From assembly GCA_024760905.1 (NCBI GenBank), contig CM045735.1, positions 24,568,749 through 24,632,748 on the forward strand: DNA of 64,000 bases, given 5' to 3'. Numbering within the stretch: position 1 is the stretch's first letter; each line of letters starts with the position of its first letter. This stretch comes from Plotosus lineatus. Taxonomy: Eukaryota > Chordata > Actinopteri > Siluriformes > Plotosidae. The notes beneath the pieces were generated by a model, which did not search any database, had not been told where the DNA came from, and saw only the letters and a list, made by a program, of their open reading frames with translations. Position numbers and translations under genes: made by a program. Below, piece after piece: positions 54,754 to 60,500 of this stretch.

Positions 54754-56869
54754 AGGGTGGAGTGAAACATAATTTTTCACAATCAATTCAGAATAATGTA
54801 GAAAAAAAGACATAATAATATTTGAACTTAAGGGTGTCCCATAAGTGCACCTGGCACCAGTACAATGATCAATTTTGTATCATGTCACTGGACTTGCAGG
54901 TGCATGTTCTGGACACTCTGGTGAAAAGGGAGCTGAACTGTCAACCAATCACAAGCTGGTGGCGAGTTGGTTCTGATGCCAGGGGAGATCAACCTCTAGA
55001 CCTGGTAGACCTAAGCGTGCAGTTAGGGTCTTCTGGAAACATTTGGTAGAGTCACCTGTCAGAAAGGCCTTTAACTCCTACCTCCGGCAGAGCTACAACC
55101 ACATCCTGAAGGAGGTGGGGAACATGGAATCCAAATGTGCCATGTTTCTTGCCTCCATTATGGAGGTGGCATCCCATAGCTGTGGCAGAAAGGTCATCAG
55201 TGCCTGTCGTAGCGGTAACCCCCGAATCCAGTGGTGGGCACCTGTGATGAGGGGGGGTCTATCTGAAAAGGGAGGCCTATGGAGTCTAATTGGACTGTGG
55301 GACTCCCAAGGCAGCGTGGTCATCTGGGACCATGCCTCTGGATTGGAAAACTGGGGTGGTTTTTCATCTACTGGTGTGATGAAGATATGTAGCCCAATGG
55401 AAAGATATGGAAATACCCAATTCAAACAAGTATACAGATCACCATTTACATAAAAAAGAAGCATTTTGACCCAGTGATACCTTTTACTGTAGATATGGTA
55501 TTGATGGTCTAGTGGATAGGGCAGGGCGCAGGAATGCTGATCCTAAGATTGGGGGTTCGAGTCCCCACAAGGTTGTCACTGTCCCCCCAGTGCAGCTAAC
55601 TGGGTTATCAAAGGCGGGCCATGTCTCTCACTGTCTATGGTGAGAGGCATGTAAAAGAACCATTGCTGACTTTCGTACAGCAGACTGCTAAGCCGTCAGC
55701 GTGTTTCTGTCCCTTGCTAAAGGGTTGTGACAGGAAGGGCATCCGACGTAAAACCTATGCCAAATCAAATGTGCAAATCAGATGATTCGCTGTGGTGACT
55801 CTCGAGAACGGGAAAAAGCCGAAAAGAAAGAAGAATGGTATTCCACAGCAAAAGAGCTGATAACAGGAAAGAACCAGACGATTAAAATGAATTGCATTTG
55901 ATAAATGTGTACCAAGAAAATTTGATATTGGATTTACAAATTGGGTAGAAAAAGGTATGATAGCTATATGCAAACCTATTAAAACTACCCACACCTCGAA
56001 TCAAAACTAAACAGATAAATAACCACGTTGAAAATCATGTAACCACAGATTTAGGCCAAACATTTTTCTGTGGAACTGCACAAATATTCAACCCTTCTGG
56101 GAAAATATTCAGCTATTTGTGATGTATTGGGATATACAATTCCTTTTTACACGGTCAGATAGAGGAGGCCCAAAGCTGCAAAATGCAGCAACAAGTTTAT
56201 CAATACCTTGAAAACTGACCGAGCTATGTCATTTCTTGTGTCAGCATTCAACTAAAAATTTCAAGAGACGTTTTACAAAAAAAATGAGCACAAAGATTGC
56301 ACTTCTTCCAAGATCATTAGTCCTTCGCAACCATACATTTTTATGCACTTCAGCCATAAAGACTTTTAGAAAGCATGTCTAGGAAGAGTTTTATGAGATG
56401 ATAAGAGAAATCATCCTCATTTTAATCTGACACACCCTTTTTAAACCCATCATTCACCATGGTAAGCCCCAAAAATCATCAAAAAACGACTTTTTTTTCT
56501 TCCATTTCTGTTTATTCCAATAAGATCAGTATGTATCTTTTTGACCATTATATAAAAGGTTCAAATGCTTTCAAATGATACCCACAAGGTTGTCACTGTC
56601 CTCCCCAGTGCAGCTAACTGGGTTATCAAAAGCGGGCCATGTCGCTCACTGTCTATGGTGAGAGGCATGTAAAAGAACCATTGCTGACTTTCGTAAAGAG
56701 TAGTCTGCAAAGTCGTCAGCGTGTTTCTGTCCCTTGCTAAAGGGTTGTGACAGGAAGGGCATCCGACGTAAAAACCTCTGCCAAATCAAACGTGCGAATC
56801 GTATGATTCGCTGTGGCGACTCCCGAGTAAAAGGGGAAAAAGCCGAAAGGAAGACAGACATACATATAT

Positions 56870-56922
<53 letters not shown>

Positions 56923-57544
56923 AACCAGATGACAAAACTCCCGATCTCTTTATACAAGCAAGCTTCATCAACTCTCCCATCAGCATCATCATCCTAATCT
57001 ATATCCTGCTCAGCAGATAAAATCACATCTTCAAACACCAGTCATCACACTTTTATTAACAGATGCCTCTTCAACATCAAAATCTTAATCTTCATCAACA
57101 CAGCTGGCATCATCATCAGTTTGTTTATATGTAAAAGGTATGAAACATTTCAGTATTTTTCAGGTCTTGACCAATTTTCGTACAAAACTAAACAACCCAC
57201 GATCCAGCATGTCCAGTCCAGACACGATTACACACAAATCAAATGATCAAAAAAATTCCATAATCGAATTTTGCATACAGAGAAAAATACCAATAATCAT
57301 ACAATACTCATTAAGTTTCTAAAGTACATAATACTGAGCATATGGGATTTTCTTTGACTGAATTGCAATGGAATCAGACCTGAGGTATCGCTCACACACA
57401 CACTGTAAACAGTGGGAAACTGCTAATTTGTGCATCTATCGCACCATTTGCACTCATTTGCCCCACTCCCTTCATATACTGTATTTTCTTCCATTCAAAT
57501 TGCACTAGTCCATCTGGATGCTGCTAATTTAACCGTTTGCACAC

Positions 57545-57577
<33 letters not shown>

Positions 57578-60500
57578 GAGAGAGGGAGAAATAATCTTCA
57601 AAGCCGAATTCCAGCGTCGAACTTAACATCTATACTAATGCTGCTAGACATCACAGATGACATTTCACTCTCCTTTTCCAGAAATTGTGTATTCACAATC
57701 TTATAAATAAACTTACTTACTGTTATTGAAGAGAAAGTCGGAAATAAGTTCCACATGCGTTATACTAGAGTCAGAAAGTAAACGTGTGACGGGCACTGAG
57801 CATGTGCAATGCGAGCATGTGACCGAGTTCACCAATCAGGGTGCTCATTTCAGATCTTTCTTAGCGACTAGCCTGCATTGTTTACATCCATATAGTCTTT
57901 ATAACCTTTATTTTATTCACTGAAATGGCATTTTAATATTAAAACAGTATCCAAAATGGAGAGACAACTTCACGACCATTCTTCTGGTGTATGGATTATA
58001 TTGTGTCTTGTACTGAACTCCGTGAATAATGGCAAACAAAACCGGTAAGTTTGCTGTTTTTATCTATTTTTATGAGGGTACTCGTAAGAAAAATTGAAAT
58101 AAAACACATTTTTAGTGAGTCGATTTCACTTCAGCAAATGATAGTTGAATACTTGTTTTAAAATGGTTTATGCAAAAATCCGAATTTCCATTAAAAAAAA
58201 AAAAAAAAAAAAGACCACTTTTTTGGCCATTTTCTTGGAAGTGGTCCATGCGACAAGCGCCTACATTCGGTGGAGCATCTCACATATAAAGAAATGCATG
58301 ATAAGATACTTAAACATGCAATAAGGCACCAGCACACAGCCTTTCCTCCTTTTTGTATGGTTGGTTGTACTCGGTTATTGTCCTTCCATATTTCTTAATC
58401 CTCATGGTAATTAGAAGCCTAAAGGTGAGAGAAGCAGCTTTGGGACTGAAAGCGCTCTGGTTTGTTTCTAAACCAGAAGAAAAAAAAAAATGTGTGCTGG
58501 TGGGGGAGTGGAGTAGCGCCTTCCCTTCCTCCACATAAATGGCTGAAGTGCCCTTGAGCAAGACACCTAACCCCCAACTGCTCTCCAGGCACCCCCATTG
58601 TGTGACAGCCCACTGCTCAAAGTGTGTGTGTTCACTGTTTATGCACACGTGCTCATTTTGGTCAGGTTAATTGCACACAAAATAATTTCTCTTATGGGAC
58701 TAATAAAGTATATTCAAATTATTACATTGTATTCTCCATTTTCAAACAAACAAACAACTCTTTATTGTCAAAGTACATTACATACATTGAAATTTGCTTT
58801 GTGCGCTAGGCACCTGTCGCCACTGTGCAGCGCCAGTTATTGCGTTGTTCTATCCTTTTGATGCTGAGCGCCAAGCAGGAAGCAACAACTGCCAAATTTT
58901 AACGTCTTATGGTATGACGCGGCCGGATTCGAACTCCGACCTACCGGAGGATAAAGCGGACGCTCTACCAACTGAGCTAAATCCCTGGTCACTTTTGATA
59001 ACCAAATTTAATAAAAAAAAGTGCACAAAATCTGTTCATTAACGAACACAAACTTGAGCAACAACAGTAAGGTAGGGTTCAAACATATCCCATATCATCA
59101 TCTTCTTCTTTCGGCTGCTCCCTTCAGGGGTCGCCACAGCAAATCATCCGCCTCCACCTCACCCTGTCCTCTGCATCTTCTTTTCTGACTCCAACGACCT
59201 TCATGTCTTCCTTCACCACATCCATAAATCTCTTCTTTGGTCTTCCTCGAGACCTTCTGCCTGGTAATTCCAACCTCAGCATCCTACTGCCAATATACTC
59301 ACTATCCCTCCTCTGTACATGTCCAAACCATCTCAATCTAGCCTCTCTGACTTTGTCTCCAAAACATCTTACGTGGGCTGTCCCTCTGATATACTCATTT
59401 CTGATCCTATCCATCCTCGTTACTCCCAGAGAGAACCTCAACATTTTCATCTCCGCTACCTCCAGCTCTGCCTCCTGCCTTTTCCTCAGCGCCACTGTTT
59501 CTAATCCATACAACATCGCTGGCCTCACCACGTCTTGTACACTTTTCCCGTCATTCTTGCTGACACTCTCCTATCGCACATCACACCAGACACCTTTCTC
59601 CAACCATTCCAGCCTGCCTGCACACGCTTCTTCACCTCTTTTCCACACTCTCCATTGCTCTGGATTGTTGAGCCTAAGTACTTAAAATCCTCCACCTTCT
59701 TTATCTCTGCTCCCTGTAACATCACCGTTCCTCCTGGGTCCTTCTCATTCACACACATGTATTCTGATTTTCTGAGGCTAACCTTCATTCCTCTCCTTTC
59801 CAGGGCATACCTCCACCTCTCTAGATTTTCCTGCACTTGTTCTCTGCTCTCACTACAGATCACGATGTCATCTGCAAACATCATAGTCCATGGAGATTCT
59901 TGTCTCACCTCGTCTGTCAGCCTGTCCATCACCATAGCAAACAAGAAGGGGCTCAGAGCTGACCCTTGATGCAGTCCCACCTCCACCTTGAATTCGTCCA
60001 GCACACCTCACCGCTGTCTTACATCTCTCATACATGTCCTGCACCACTCTAACATACTTCTCTGCCACTCCAGACTTCCTCATGCAATACCACAGTTCTT
60101 CTCTTGGAACCCTGTCATATGCTTTTTCCAGATCCACAAAGGCACAATGTAGCTCCCTCTGACCTTCTCTGTACTTCTCTATTAACATCCTCAAAGCAAA
60201 CATTGCATCTGTGGTGCTCTTTCTTGGCATGAAACCAAACTGTTGTTCACAAATGCTGACCTCTGCCCTTAGTCTAGCTTCCACTATTCTTTCTCATAAC
60301 TTCATCGTATGGCTCATCAACTTTATCCCTCTGTAGTTGCTGCAACTCTGCTCGCCTCCCTTGTTCTTAAAAATGGGCACCAGCACACTTCTCCTCCACT
60401 CCTCCGGCATCTGCTCACTCTCTAGTACCTTGTTGAATGTTCTTGTCAGAAAATCTACTGCTACCTCTCCTAGACACTTCCATACCTCCACAGGTATATC

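Noticed and set aside
58310..58648. 112-codon minus-strand frame
   Set aside because: Overlaps a SINE and an A-run and has no conserved pattern.
58920..58992. Possible tRNA gene on the minus strand
   Set aside because: A and B boxes are good, but the acceptor stem does not pair and a SINE body with an RTE-like tail follows.
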